Shown: piece by piece, positions 10,788 through 19,441 of the stretch
Layout of the letters: each line of letters opens with the position of its first letter
Numbering within the stretch: position 1 is the first letter of the stretch
Assembly (NCBI GenBank): GCA_013289875.1
Contig: JABCZC010000006.1
Location: forward strand, 1-64,000
Direction: 5' to 3'
DNA length: 64,000 bases
Source of the DNA: Acidobacteriota bacterium
GTDB lineage: Bacteria; Acidobacteriota; Terriglobia; Terriglobales; Acidobacteriaceae
Notes under the pieces: model-generated
What the model saw: only the letters and a program-made list of their open reading frames with translations
Database searches by the model: none
Told to the model about the DNA's origin: nothing
Position numbers and translations under genes: made by a program

Positions 10788-11068
10788 TCTCTATACCTCA
10801 TGCGAGGAGAATAAAGACGAATCTTTGCCTGTGAACCGAATTTCGTTGGATTGCGAAAGTTTTCCGAAACGCGAACAATTGCAGGGAGCGAAAACCTTAC
10901 ATATATTCAGCAAGATTAGTGAAATTTTGATGGCTGTCAAGCAAAACTTGGCGTCTCTCGCGCTTTAGGAGAGCGGCAAATGCGCAGAGAAAACAAAGCG
11001 ACTGACTCCGTTTGCGAATAACTTGCGGGTGCGAGCAACACAAGTCGAAGGGATGGGAGAATTATCCC

Positions 11069-11566
11069 ATGAGTGAGAGCAACGTGAGCATTCAGTTGGC
11101 GTCTACCCGGGACATCCCTGAGGTCGTACGTCTCTACAACGCCTACCGCGCATTTTATGGCGAAGCGCCGGACGAAGCACGAGCCTTCATCTTTATTCGC
11201 GACCGTATAGCGCTCTCCTCTGGGCAGCCCGCAGGACAGTTTTCCGTGGCCCAGTATTTTCTAGCCTGGACCGCTTCCGGCGCCGGACGCAAAGCCGTAG
11301 GCTTCATGCACCTCATGCCCTCAACCAACACACTCGCCATGCGGCCTATCTGGTTTCTGGAAGATCTCTTCGTCGATCCCTCCGCTCGCAGAAAGGGCAT
11401 TGCGACTGGTTTCCTCAAGCATGCAGAGGAATTTGCGCGCAAAACCGGTGCCGAGCGCCTTACTCTCGCGACCGCGCACGACAACCTCGCCGCACAGGGC
11501 GTTTACAGCAAGCTTGGTTACGTTCGCGAAGAGCATTTCTGGTTCTTTCATCGTCTGCTTCCTTAG
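11069..11566 (+). CDS. GNAT family N-acetyltransferase
   Basis: LEDLFVDPSARRKGIATGFLKHAEEFA acetyl-CoA motif and C-terminal LGYVREEHFWFFHR. Confidence 0.85.
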   Translation: MSESNVSIQLASTRDIPEVVRLYNAYRAFYGEAPDEARAFIFIRDRIALSSGQPAGQFSVAQYFLAWTASGAGRKAVGFMHLMPSTNTLAMRPIWFLEDLFVDPSARRKGIATGFLKHAEEFARKTGAERLTLATAHDNLAAQGVYSKLGYVREEHFWFFHRLLP

Positions 11567-11621
11567 ATCGAATGGCATCGGCAGATCATCAGACAAAGAA
11601 AACCGAAGATTGAGAGACAGT

Positions 11622-13085
11622 ATGTTGCAACTTGACCGGAATGACCTCATCCTCGCCCACGCTTGGATCGCCAACGAGCGCGTCCCCTCTAGCGATGGAG
11701 GCACCTTCACCGTGGAGAATCCTGCCGACGGTTCTGTTATCGCCACGGTGGCCAACTGCGGAGCAGTTGAGGCGCAGGCGGCAACCGACGCAGCGTATCG
11801 CGCCTTCGCAAGCTGGCGAAAGCTTCTGGCCAGGGAGCGTTCTCAGCACCTGCAGGCGTGGCTTGCGCTGGTAAGGAAAAACCAGGAAGACCTCGCGCGC
11901 CTCATTTCGCTCGAACAAGGCAAGCCGCTCGCCGAGAGCCGGGGCGAGGTCGCTTACGGCGCGGCCTATATCGAGTGGTTTGCCGAAGAGGCCAAACGCG
12001 CCTACGGCGACGTCGTTCCTGAAACCGCGCCCGGCCGCAAGATTATCGTCACCAAAGAACCGGTGGGGGTCGCGGCTGCGATCACCCCGTGGAATTTTCC
12101 CATCGCCATGCTGGCCCGCAAAATTGCGCCGGCGCTCGCAGCAGGCTGCACCATCGTCGCCAAGCCGGCGGAAGACACGCCGCTGTCAGCCCTTGCCCTG
12201 GCTCTGCTGGCCGCCGAAGCGGGTATCCCCGTGGGCGTCGTCAATGTCGTCCCCGCTTCGCGTGAACGCGCCGCCGCCGTAGCCGATGAATGGTTGGGCG
12301 ACACGCGCGTGCGCAAACTGTCCTTTACCGGATCGACGGCCGTAGGCAAGCATCTGGCGCAGGCATCCGCGCCCACGCTCAAGCGCCTGTCGCTCGAACT
12401 CGGCGGAAACGCGCCGTTCATCGTCTTCGACGACGCCGATCTGGATGCAGCGGTAAAAGGCGTGATCGCCGCCAAGTTCCGCAACTCCGGACAGACGTGT
12501 ATTTGCGCCAACCGCATCTATGTGGCTGACGCCATCTATGATGCCTTCGCGGAACGCGTCGTTCAAGCGGTGTCGAAGCTGCGCGTGGGTCAAGCCGGCG
12601 CAGGTGAGGCGGAAATCGGTCCTCTCATCAACGCCCGCGCCCTCGAAAAAGTGGAGCGGCACGTTGCCAACGCCATCGCACGCGGCGCGCGCGTCCTCGT
12701 CGGCGGCAAACGTCATGCTCTGGGCCGATATTTCTATGAACCTACGGTTCTCGTCGACGTCGACTCCGGCATGGATGTAGCCTGCGAAGAGACCTTCGGC
12801 CCGGTGGCGCCTCTCTTCCACTTTCACAGCGAAGATGAGGTGATTGCGGCGGCGAACGGCACGCCCTTTGGTTTAGCAGCGTATTTCTACTCGCGCGATC
12901 TCGCCCGCGTCATGCGAGTGTCGGCTGCTCTGGAAGCGGGCATGATCGGTATCAACGAGGCGGCGATTTCCACCGAAGTCGCGCCCTTTGGCGGCGTCAA
13001 GGAGTCCGGTTACGGCCGTGAGGGCTCACATTACGGGATGGACGAGTACCTGCAGACCAAGTATCTATGTTTGGGCGGGCTCTAA
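11622..13085 (+). CDS. gabD: succinate-semialdehyde dehydrogenase-type aldehyde dehydrogenase
   Basis: LELGGNAPFIVFDDADLDAAV, NSGQTCICANR and GGVKESGYGREGSHYG motifs. Confidence 0.87.
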   Translation: MLQLDRNDLILAHAWIANERVPSSDGGTFTVENPADGSVIATVANCGAVEAQAATDAAYRAFASWRKLLARERSQHLQAWLALVRKNQEDLARLISLEQGKPLAESRGEVAYGAAYIEWFAEEAKRAYGDVVPETAPGRKIIVTKEPVGVAAAITPWNFPIAMLARKIAPALAAGCTIVAKPAEDTPLSALALALLAAEAGIPVGVVNVVPASRERAAAVADEWLGDTRVRKLSFTGSTAVGKHLAQASAPTLKRLSLELGGNAPFIVFDDADLDAAVKGVIAAKFRNSGQTCICANRIYVADAIYDAFAERVVQAVSKLRVGQAGAGEAEIGPLINARALEKVERHVANAIARGARVLVGGKRHALGRYFYEPTVLVDVDSGMDVACEETFGPVAPLFHFHSEDEVIAAANGTPFGLAAYFYSRDLARVMRVSAALEAGMIGINEAAISTEVAPFGGVKESGYGREGSHYGMDEYLQTKYLCLGGL

Positions 13086-13098
13086 TTGCGGGTCTCGG

Positions 13099-13638
13099 CT
13101 ACGGCAATTTGCAGCAGTCGTCCTTCTTCGGCGGCTCATCGTTACTGGCATCGAGCGCAACCTTCCAGGTACCGTCAGCCTGTTTCTTCCACACCGTCAT
13201 GTAGCGGCCAGTCTTTGTCTTGGGCGTCCCGTCGCGATCTTTGAAGTGGCTCTCGAAGTGTCCCCAGGTGAACCCCATGTCTCCGCCGGGGCCCATGCGG
13301 CCGCCGTCCGGAGTCCATGTGAGCTGATAATCGGCAGGTGACCACGTCGCGTCCGCGGCGATCGCGGCCCTTCCAATCACCGTAGCCTGGCCGTTGTTCA
13401 GCGTCACGGCGTCGTCGGCAAACCACTGCTCGAATGCGGCGCCGCCGCGCTTTGCCGTGTCGGCCGCGAACTTCGCTTCAAGATCGAAGAGGAAAGAGAC
13501 GCCGGTTGAGTAAGACGGATTGGTCAGCGGGTTGGGGCCGGGAGCAGGCTTCGCAGCGGGATCGAGCTGCGCCCGCGCAATAGAAAAAATGGGCGAAGCA
13601 AGCAGCAGGCAAGGGAAGAGAAGGGCAAAGCGTCGCAT
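13099..13638 (-). CDS. secreted NTF2-like/DUF4440-type protein
   Basis: Signal peptide; FEQWFADDAVTLNNGQATVIGRAAIAA…TGRYMTVWKKQADGTWKVALDASN pattern typical of SnoaL/DUF4440. Confidence 0.75.
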   Translation of the reverse strand: MRRFALLFPCLLLASPIFSIARAQLDPAAKPAPGPNPLTNPSYSTGVSFLFDLEAKFAADTAKRGGAAFEQWFADDAVTLNNGQATVIGRAAIAADATWSPADYQLTWTPDGGRMGPGGDMGFTWGHFESHFKDRDGTPKTKTGRYMTVWKKQADGTWKVALDASNDEPPKKDDCCKLP

Positions 13639-13727
13639 CGCTGAGGAAGCCTCCGGGTATTTGCAGGTGAGCATCGCAGGTCGAAACCGCGGACTGAAGC
13701 TGCCTGAAGCATAATGCTAGCAGCGAG

Positions 13728-15149
13728 ATGGTATTGAGTGCACACAAGCGAGGCATCGCGATTTTGATTGCGGGCGGAGTCGCGCTCTACGCCATGGGGG
13801 TGGCGATTGCTGCCGTTGGAGCTCTCCACCTGGGCATGGCATTGCGCGTGGCTGGCTTGCTCCTTCTTTCTGTTACGGCGGCGCGAAATCGCTCCCTCAC
13901 CGGCTGGATCTTTCTCGGAATGCTGGCCGGCGTGGAACTCGGTATCGACGCGCCTCGGGTCGCCCTCAGCATCCGCGTACTGAGCGATATTTTTCTGCGA
14001 CTGATCAAGGTGATTGTCGCCCCGCTGATCTTCGGCACGCTTGTAACCGGCATCGCCAGCCACGGAGAGTTGCGCGCTGTCGGACGCCTTGGCCTGAAGT
14101 CGCTCATCTATTTTGAGGTGCTGACCACTGTAGCTCTGATCATCGGACTGGCAGCCATTAACGTCTCGAAGGCCGGAGTCGGACTGAACACCGCTCAGAC
14201 CGTGGCTGTTGTCGGCGCCCATACAGATCTCCGAGCAGAAACCGGGACAGAACACGAGCCGCCGCTCTCGTGGCAGCAGTTCCTGCTGCGAATCTTTCCC
14301 GAAAACATCGCCAAGGCCGTCGCCGACAACCAGATTCTCCAGGTCGCGGTCTTCGCCATTCTTTTCGGATTGGCGCTAGGGCGGCTCAGCGAAGACGATC
14401 GCGCCCCGATGGTGCGCCTTGCCGAGTCGCTCACTGAAACCATGTTCGCCTTCACCAACCTTGTGATGTACTTCGCGCCCATCGGAGTCGCCGCAGCGCT
14501 CGCGTATACTGTGGCCCACTCCGGACTGGGCGTGATGCTCAACCTCGGCAAGCTGCTCATCACGCTCTACGTCGCGCTCATCGCATTTGCCGTGTTTGGC
14601 ATGCTGCCTGCGGCGCTGCTCGCGCGCATTCCCATTGGCGAGTTTCTGCGGTCAGTTGCCGAACCGGCAACCATTGCCTTCGCCACCAGCACCTCCGAGG
14701 CAGCGCTGCCCCGCGCCATCGAATCAATGGAAGCCTTCGGTGTGCCGCGCAATATCGTGGGCTTCGTAATTCCCACTGGCTACAGCTTCAACCTTGCCGG
14801 ATCGGCGCTCTACCTTGCTCTCGCCTCGATGTTCGTCGCTCAGGCGGCGGGCATTCATATGAGTCTCACTCAGCAGATCGTGATGCTAGGCACGCTCATG
14901 CTTACCAGCAAGGGCGTCGCCGGAGTTCCTCGCGCCGTTCTAGTGGTACTGTTGGCGACCGCTTCGATCTTCGGATTGCCCGAAGAGCCGATCTTCGTCC
15001 TGCTGGGAATCGACGCCCTCATGGACATGGGACGAACCACAATCAATGTTGTGGGGAACTGCCTCGCCTCGGCGGTGGTGGCGCGTTGGGAGGGAGAGTT
15101 CCGCTCGGAAGTGCCGTCACCTGAAGCGGTTGCGGCGTTGACGGAGTAA
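13728..15149 (+). CDS. dicarboxylate/amino acid:cation (DAACS) symporter
   Basis: LIKVIVAPLIFGTLVTGIA, ATSTSEAALPRAIESMEAFGVPRNIVGFVIPTGYSFNLAG motifs. Confidence 0.9.
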   Translation: MVLSAHKRGIAILIAGGVALYAMGVAIAAVGALHLGMALRVAGLLLLSVTAARNRSLTGWIFLGMLAGVELGIDAPRVALSIRVLSDIFLRLIKVIVAPLIFGTLVTGIASHGELRAVGRLGLKSLIYFEVLTTVALIIGLAAINVSKAGVGLNTAQTVAVVGAHTDLRAETGTEHEPPLSWQQFLLRIFPENIAKAVADNQILQVAVFAILFGLALGRLSEDDRAPMVRLAESLTETMFAFTNLVMYFAPIGVAAALAYTVAHSGLGVMLNLGKLLITLYVALIAFAVFGMLPAALLARIPIGEFLRSVAEPATIAFATSTSEAALPRAIESMEAFGVPRNIVGFVIPTGYSFNLAGSALYLALASMFVAQAAGIHMSLTQQIVMLGTLMLTSKGVAGVPRAVLVVLLATASIFGLPEEPIFVLLGIDALMDMGRTTINVVGNCLASAVVARWEGEFRSEVPSPEAVAALTE

Positions 15150-15193
15150 CGACCGCAAACAAACTCCCCGCTGCGCTGCTTCCGGCAAGTTGG

Positions 15194-15199
15194 TATACT
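15194..15199 (+). promoter_or_regulatory. extended -10 promoter-like element (TGgTATACT) upstream of the dxs leader
   Basis: TG at 15191-15192 followed by TATACT; no good -35. Confidence 0.4.
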
Positions 15200-15231
15200 A
15201 CTTCAAAGAAGAAAGACCGTCGCCTGGCGGT

Positions 15232-15258
15232 AAAGGCCCCGGATGCGGGGTCTTTTTT
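15232..15258 (+). terminator. Rho-independent terminator/attenuator hairpin upstream of dxs
   Basis: AAAGGCCCCG-GATG-CGGGGTCTTT, 10-bp stem, followed by T tract. Confidence 0.75.
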
Positions 15259-15319
15259 GATATCGGGCAACATGGTCGCGCTCGTCGGGTTCAAGTCTGA
15301 CGGGCGTCTTCACTTATTC

Positions 15320-17209
15320 ATGGGCAATTTACTCGACTCCGTCCACTCTCCGTCAGATATCAAGAAGTTTTCGATCCCGCAGCTTGAAACCCTCGCGCAG
15401 GAAATTCGCGAGAGGTTGATTCTCACACTCTCGAAGACTGGCGGACACCTCGGTCCGAATCTCGGCGTGGTCGAACTGACCCTCGCCATGCACTATGTAT
15501 TCGACACGCCCGCCGACAAGTTCGTCTTTGATGTAAGCCATCAGGCATACGTTCACAAGCTGCTCACCGGCCGTCGCGAGCGTTTTGAGACGATTCGCCA
15601 GCCCGGCGGCCTCAACGGCTTCATGCTGCGCACCGAGAGCGAGCACGACGCGTATGGAGCGGGGCACGCGGGCACGGCGCTCTCAGCCGCGCTGGGCATG
15701 GCCGTCGCGCGCGACTTGGCCGGAGGCAAAGAGCACGTAGTCGCGCTCGCCGGAGACGCAGCCTTCACCAACGGCATCTCTTTCGAGGCTCTAAACAATA
15801 TCGCCGACCAGACCCGGCGGATGATCGTCGTGCTGAACGACAACGAGTGGTCGATCGACCGCAACGTGGGGGCCATCGCACGCTACCTGCATAAGATCGT
15901 GACCAACGAGCATGTCTCGCACCTGCATGGAAGCGCTGCGCGCCTGCTCGAGCGGATTGGCGGCAAGAAGGCGATCAGTGTCGTGCGCCGTGCCGAAGAA
16001 GCCGCCAAGGGCTTGCTATGGCCCTCAGTCTTCTTCGAGGAATTTGGTCTGACTTACTACGGCCCTCTCGATGGCCACAACATGGCGCTACTGATCGAGA
16101 CCTTTCAGTTTCTCAAGCAGCAGGACAAACCAGTTGTCCTGCACCTCATTACGCAAAAGGGCCGCGGATTTCAACCGGCGCTCGACAAGCAGAAGAAGTT
16201 CCATGGGCTCGGCCCCTACGATCCGGAAACGGGAGAGACAAAACCAGTTGGCCAGCGCACCTACTCCGAAGTATTCGCTGACACCCTTGTTAAGCTCGCG
16301 AACGAGAATGAGAAGCTGGTAGCGATTACCGGAGCCATGCCCAACGGCACGGCGCTCGACCTCTTCCGTCCGCACCATCCAAAAAAATATTTCGACGTGG
16401 GCATTGCTGAGGAACATGCGGTAATCTTCGCCGCCGGCATGGCCACACGCGGCTACAGGCCCTTCTGTGCGATTTATTCCACCTTCCTGCAGCGGGCCTT
16501 CGATCCCATCGTCCACGACGTCTGCCTGCAAAACCTTCCCGTCGTCTTCTGCATGGATCGCGGCGGTCTGAGCGGCGATGACGGCGCAACACACCACGGC
16601 CTCTTCGACATCAGCTACCTGCGCGGCATTCCTAACATCATTCACATGGACCCCAAGGACGAGGACGAACTGGCCGACATGCTCTACACGGCGATGCTGC
16701 ACAACAGTCCGGCTGCGGTGCGCTATCCGCGCGGCACAGGCCCGGGAGCAGTGGTCAAGGAGCATCCGGTGGCTCTGCCCATCGGCAAGGCTGAGGTCAT
16801 CCGTGATGGGGACGAGATTGCAATCTTCGGCCTCGGCGCGCTGCTACCTATGGCCGGTGAGCTTGCAGATGCCCTCGAGCGGCAGGGCCATTCCGTGGCG
16901 GTCATCAATCCCCGATTTGTGAAACCCCTCGACCGCGATCTGCTCGCTTCGTACGCAAAACGTGTAACCACCATTGTTACATTTGAAGATCATGTTCTCA
17001 TGGGCGGTTTCGGCAGCGTGGTCCTCGAAGCGCTGAGCGAGATGGGCTTCGTCATCCCTGTCGTCCGAATAGGCTGGCCAGACCGCTTTATCGAACACGG
17101 CAAGGTGGATCAGCTGCGCGCCCGCCACGGCATCAGCGTAGAGGCCGCCATGGAGAAGCTGGCACCTCACCTGAAGCGCAGAGATTTGAGGCGTTTGGTC
17201 GCGCGTTAA
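15320..17209 (+). CDS. dxs: 1-deoxy-D-xylulose-5-phosphate synthase
   Basis: FDVSHQAYVHKLLTGR, VVLNDNEWSIDRNVGA, CMDRGGLSGDDGATHHG motifs; start chosen at MGNLLDSVHSPSD. Confidence 0.92.
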   Translation: MGNLLDSVHSPSDIKKFSIPQLETLAQEIRERLILTLSKTGGHLGPNLGVVELTLAMHYVFDTPADKFVFDVSHQAYVHKLLTGRRERFETIRQPGGLNGFMLRTESEHDAYGAGHAGTALSAALGMAVARDLAGGKEHVVALAGDAAFTNGISFEALNNIADQTRRMIVVLNDNEWSIDRNVGAIARYLHKIVTNEHVSHLHGSAARLLERIGGKKAISVVRRAEEAAKGLLWPSVFFEEFGLTYYGPLDGHNMALLIETFQFLKQQDKPVVLHLITQKGRGFQPALDKQKKFHGLGPYDPETGETKPVGQRTYSEVFADTLVKLANENEKLVAITGAMPNGTALDLFRPHHPKKYFDVGIAEEHAVIFAAGMATRGYRPFCAIYSTFLQRAFDPIVHDVCLQNLPVVFCMDRGGLSGDDGATHHGLFDISYLRGIPNIIHMDPKDEDELADMLYTAMLHNSPAAVRYPRGTGPGAVVKEHPVALPIGKAEVIRDGDEIAIFGLGALLPMAGELADALERQGHSVAVINPRFVKPLDRDLLASYAKRVTTIVTFEDHVLMGGFGSVVLEALSEMGFVIPVVRIGWPDRFIEHGKVDQLRARHGISVEAAMEKLAPHLKRRDLRRLVAR

Positions 17210-17738
17210 GTCCGGAGAGAACTGCCTCCGACCAGAATCTTTTCCAGCTGCGCCTGCCGATAGGCAAAGAGCCGTCCAATTTGCCCGGCGAAGAATATAC
17301 GATGCGCCAGTTCGACAGCGTCCCCCATCTTCATCTCGTAAACAACTTCATCGGTGATTCGTTGCCAGTCACCCCATCGCCGGATTCCTCGCGAAACCGG
17401 TGGCAGTGCTTCCAGTACGCGAACGGCCCGCTCGTTTGCTCGTCGCAGAAATGATCGTTGCGCGCGAATTCTGAAATTCTTGCCTCCCACCGCAAACGAA
17501 TCGGCAACAGAGGGAGCGGCTTAAAGCTGATCGTCACAATCGATCCGGCCCCAGCGGCAATCCCGTCAGCGTTGCCGGCGACAGAAAATCCCGGCGGAGC
17601 AACGATACGCGATTCTTCCACGCGCGCACTATTCCAGCTTGGCATTAGCTGTATCAAATTCTGAGGGTTCGCGAAAAATCCGAAAACCAGTCCAACGGGG
17701 CAGGGAATCCATTGGCTGGTGGTGAAGGTGTGGAGCAT
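17206..17738 (-). pseudogene. SRPBCC-family protein gene split by a frameshift
   Basis: ORF 17331..17738 (MLHTFTTSQWIPCPVGLVFGFFANPQNL…FCDEQTSGPFAYWKHCHRF) continues in another frame as …RITDEVVYEMKMGDAVELAHRIFFAGQIGRLFAYRQAQLEKIL to 17206. Confidence 0.75.
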
Positions 17739-17776
17739 CGTCCCACCTTATCAACTTGACCAATTGGCAAAAAAAG

Positions 17777-17805
17777 AAAGGCGGGTCGACCAGGGCCCGC
17801 CTTTT
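17777..17805 (-). terminator. bidirectional-looking intrinsic terminator hairpin
   Basis: AAAGGCGGG-N10-CCCGCCTTTT; A-rich 5' flank gives a T tract on the minus strand. Confidence 0.55.
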
Positions 17806-18097
17806 GAATAATGCACACTTGGCTCGGCATGAGTGCCGTGTCAACAACACATACGATGCCGTCTTCTTCATAAAAGTTGGCTATGCTGAAGGTCGATGCG
17901 CTAAAAGATGCAACTGGATGAGCGCTGCGACGATGAGTTTCGCTCCCAATCGCACGCCTCCCACTTCCGGAAGGAAAAAAAGTCAGGCAGAATGTTGAGC
18001 GCACACAATGTGGACCAAGCGGTTATCCTGTAAAGACTTCCGCTCACTTGCCGAGCCTCAAAATTCTGAGGCAGGCGAGCGGAGAATCACACCCACG

Positions 18098-18613
18098 ATG
18101 TCCACTTCCGCCTCCGTCCAAAAACACGCCCCCGTTTCAGCAAGCGAACGATGGATCGTGGCGATCGGTATCTGGAAGCTGCTCGAAGCCGCCCTCTTCA
18201 TTCTGCTGGGCATTGGAGCGCTCAAGCTTCTGCACACTGATCTTGTAGATATGGTGACGCGCTTCATCGTTGACCTGCGCTTCGATACAGAGGGCCGCTT
18301 CGCCAGCCTCATTCTCGAGAAGGTGGCGATGATCGATCCCCACCGGCTGAAACAGATCAGCCTCGCGATCTTCGCCGCCGCTGGCCTCCATCTTCTCGAA
18401 GGCATCGGACTGGTGCTCAGAAAAGTCTGGGCCGAGTACGTCACTCTCATCCTGACCGCGTCGTTTTTGCCGTGGGAGATTTTTGAAATCATCCGTCACG
18501 TCACATGGATCAAGATCGTACTTACGCTTCTGAATATTGCTGTTGTCGTCTACCTCGTTTTTTATGTTCAAATGAAAACGCGGCAGCGAAGAGAATGCGA
18601 GGGAGAGGAATGA
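18098..18613 (+). CDS. DUF2127-type integral membrane protein
   Basis: Four predicted TM segments; IGIWKLLEAALFILLGIGALKLLH…FLPWEIFEIIRHVTWIKIVLTLLNIAVVVYLV. Confidence 0.75.
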   Translation: MSTSASVQKHAPVSASERWIVAIGIWKLLEAALFILLGIGALKLLHTDLVDMVTRFIVDLRFDTEGRFASLILEKVAMIDPHRLKQISLAIFAAAGLHLLEGIGLVLRKVWAEYVTLILTASFLPWEIFEIIRHVTWIKIVLTLLNIAVVVYLVFYVQMKTRQRRECEGEE

Positions 18614-18827
18614 GCGATAAAAAATGCATGTATTATCGCCAAATTTTCGCCTTACCTTGAGTTCTCCAATCTGGCAAGGGCGTTCTTCAAACCTTGAACC
18701 AAAACAAGTAACACTGTATGTTGTGCCTCACGGCGATTCTCAGCGCAACAGGTTGATGTTTCCACAAGACATCCACCAATCCCCTCTGATTCCTTTGATT
18801 TAGCCCCGAAATCTCTTGTTTTTCCGC

Positions 18828-18856
18828 TTGGACACGGCTTATTCCTGCGCTACGAT
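18828..18856 (+). promoter_or_regulatory. sigma70-like promoter of the mraZ/dcw operon
   Basis: TTGGAC - 17 bp - TACGAT immediately upstream of the MraZ-box array. Confidence 0.6.
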
Positions 18857-18857
18857 T

Positions 18858-18897
18858 GTGGTCGAAAGCGGTCAAAAGAGGTCCAAAAGGGAGTAAC
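18858..18897 (+). promoter_or_regulatory. MraZ-box array: four ~10-bp repeats
   Basis: GTGGTCGAAA / GCGGTCAAAA / GAGGTCCAAA / AGGGAGTAAC with 10-bp periodicity upstream of mraZ. Confidence 0.7.
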
Positions 18898-18986
18898 AAG
18901 CTTGCTTTTGGGTCAGATTAAATCCGACAGCACGACAGACAGGCAGAGTGGGCAGTCTGAGAGCGGTTTTGACCGAATGGGAATCG

Positions 18987-19421
18987 ATGTTCCGTGGAAA
19001 TCACCCAACCCGGGTTGACGAGAAAGGACGGCTCAAGCTGCCGGCCGACTTCAAGCGCGTGGTTGAGGAGAGATACGGAACGCAGTTTTACATCACCAGC
19101 CGCGATGGCAGGGACGCGGAGATTTATCCGATGCAGGAATGGGAAAAGTTCGAACAGAAGCTGGCTGAGATTCCCAATTTCAATCCTGCCAAGAAGAAGC
19201 TGTTGAATTACGTGAATTATTACGGCCAGACGACCGAGATGGATTCGCAGGGGCGGGTGCTGTTGCCGCAGATCCTGCGCGAGAAGACGAACACGTTGGG
19301 CGATGTGCTGGTGTTTGGCATGCAGACATTTTTAAAGGTCACCAACCGCGAGGCGTTTGTCGCCAGCCTCGAGCCGATGACCGAGGCGGACGAGCGGGAG
19401 CTCGAGAATTTCAAGCTGTAA
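18987..19421 (+). CDS. mraZ: transcriptional regulator MraZ
   Basis: MFRGNHPTRVDEKGRLKLPADFK and DSQGRVLLPQILRE: the two MraZ/AbrB half-domains. Confidence 0.9.
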   Translation: MFRGNHPTRVDEKGRLKLPADFKRVVEERYGTQFYITSRDGRDAEIYPMQEWEKFEQKLAEIPNFNPAKKKLLNYVNYYGQTTEMDSQGRVLLPQILREKTNTLGDVLVFGMQTFLKVTNREAFVASLEPMTEADERELENFKL

Positions 19422-19441
19422 CTACCCCCAAGGGGGAGCAC

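Noticed and set aside
15262-15312. tRNA-like GGGTTCAAGTCTGAC before dxs
   Set aside because: T-arm pairing fails (G51-G63 mismatch) and no acceptor, D or anticodon arms are found
17629-18004. Minus-strand ORFs 17629..17871 and 17654..18004
   Set aside because: They run through the terminator hairpin and show no protein-like features
18614-18639. GCGATAA…TTATCGC hairpin after DUF2127
   Set aside because: AT-rich stem without a T tract; too weak to call a terminator
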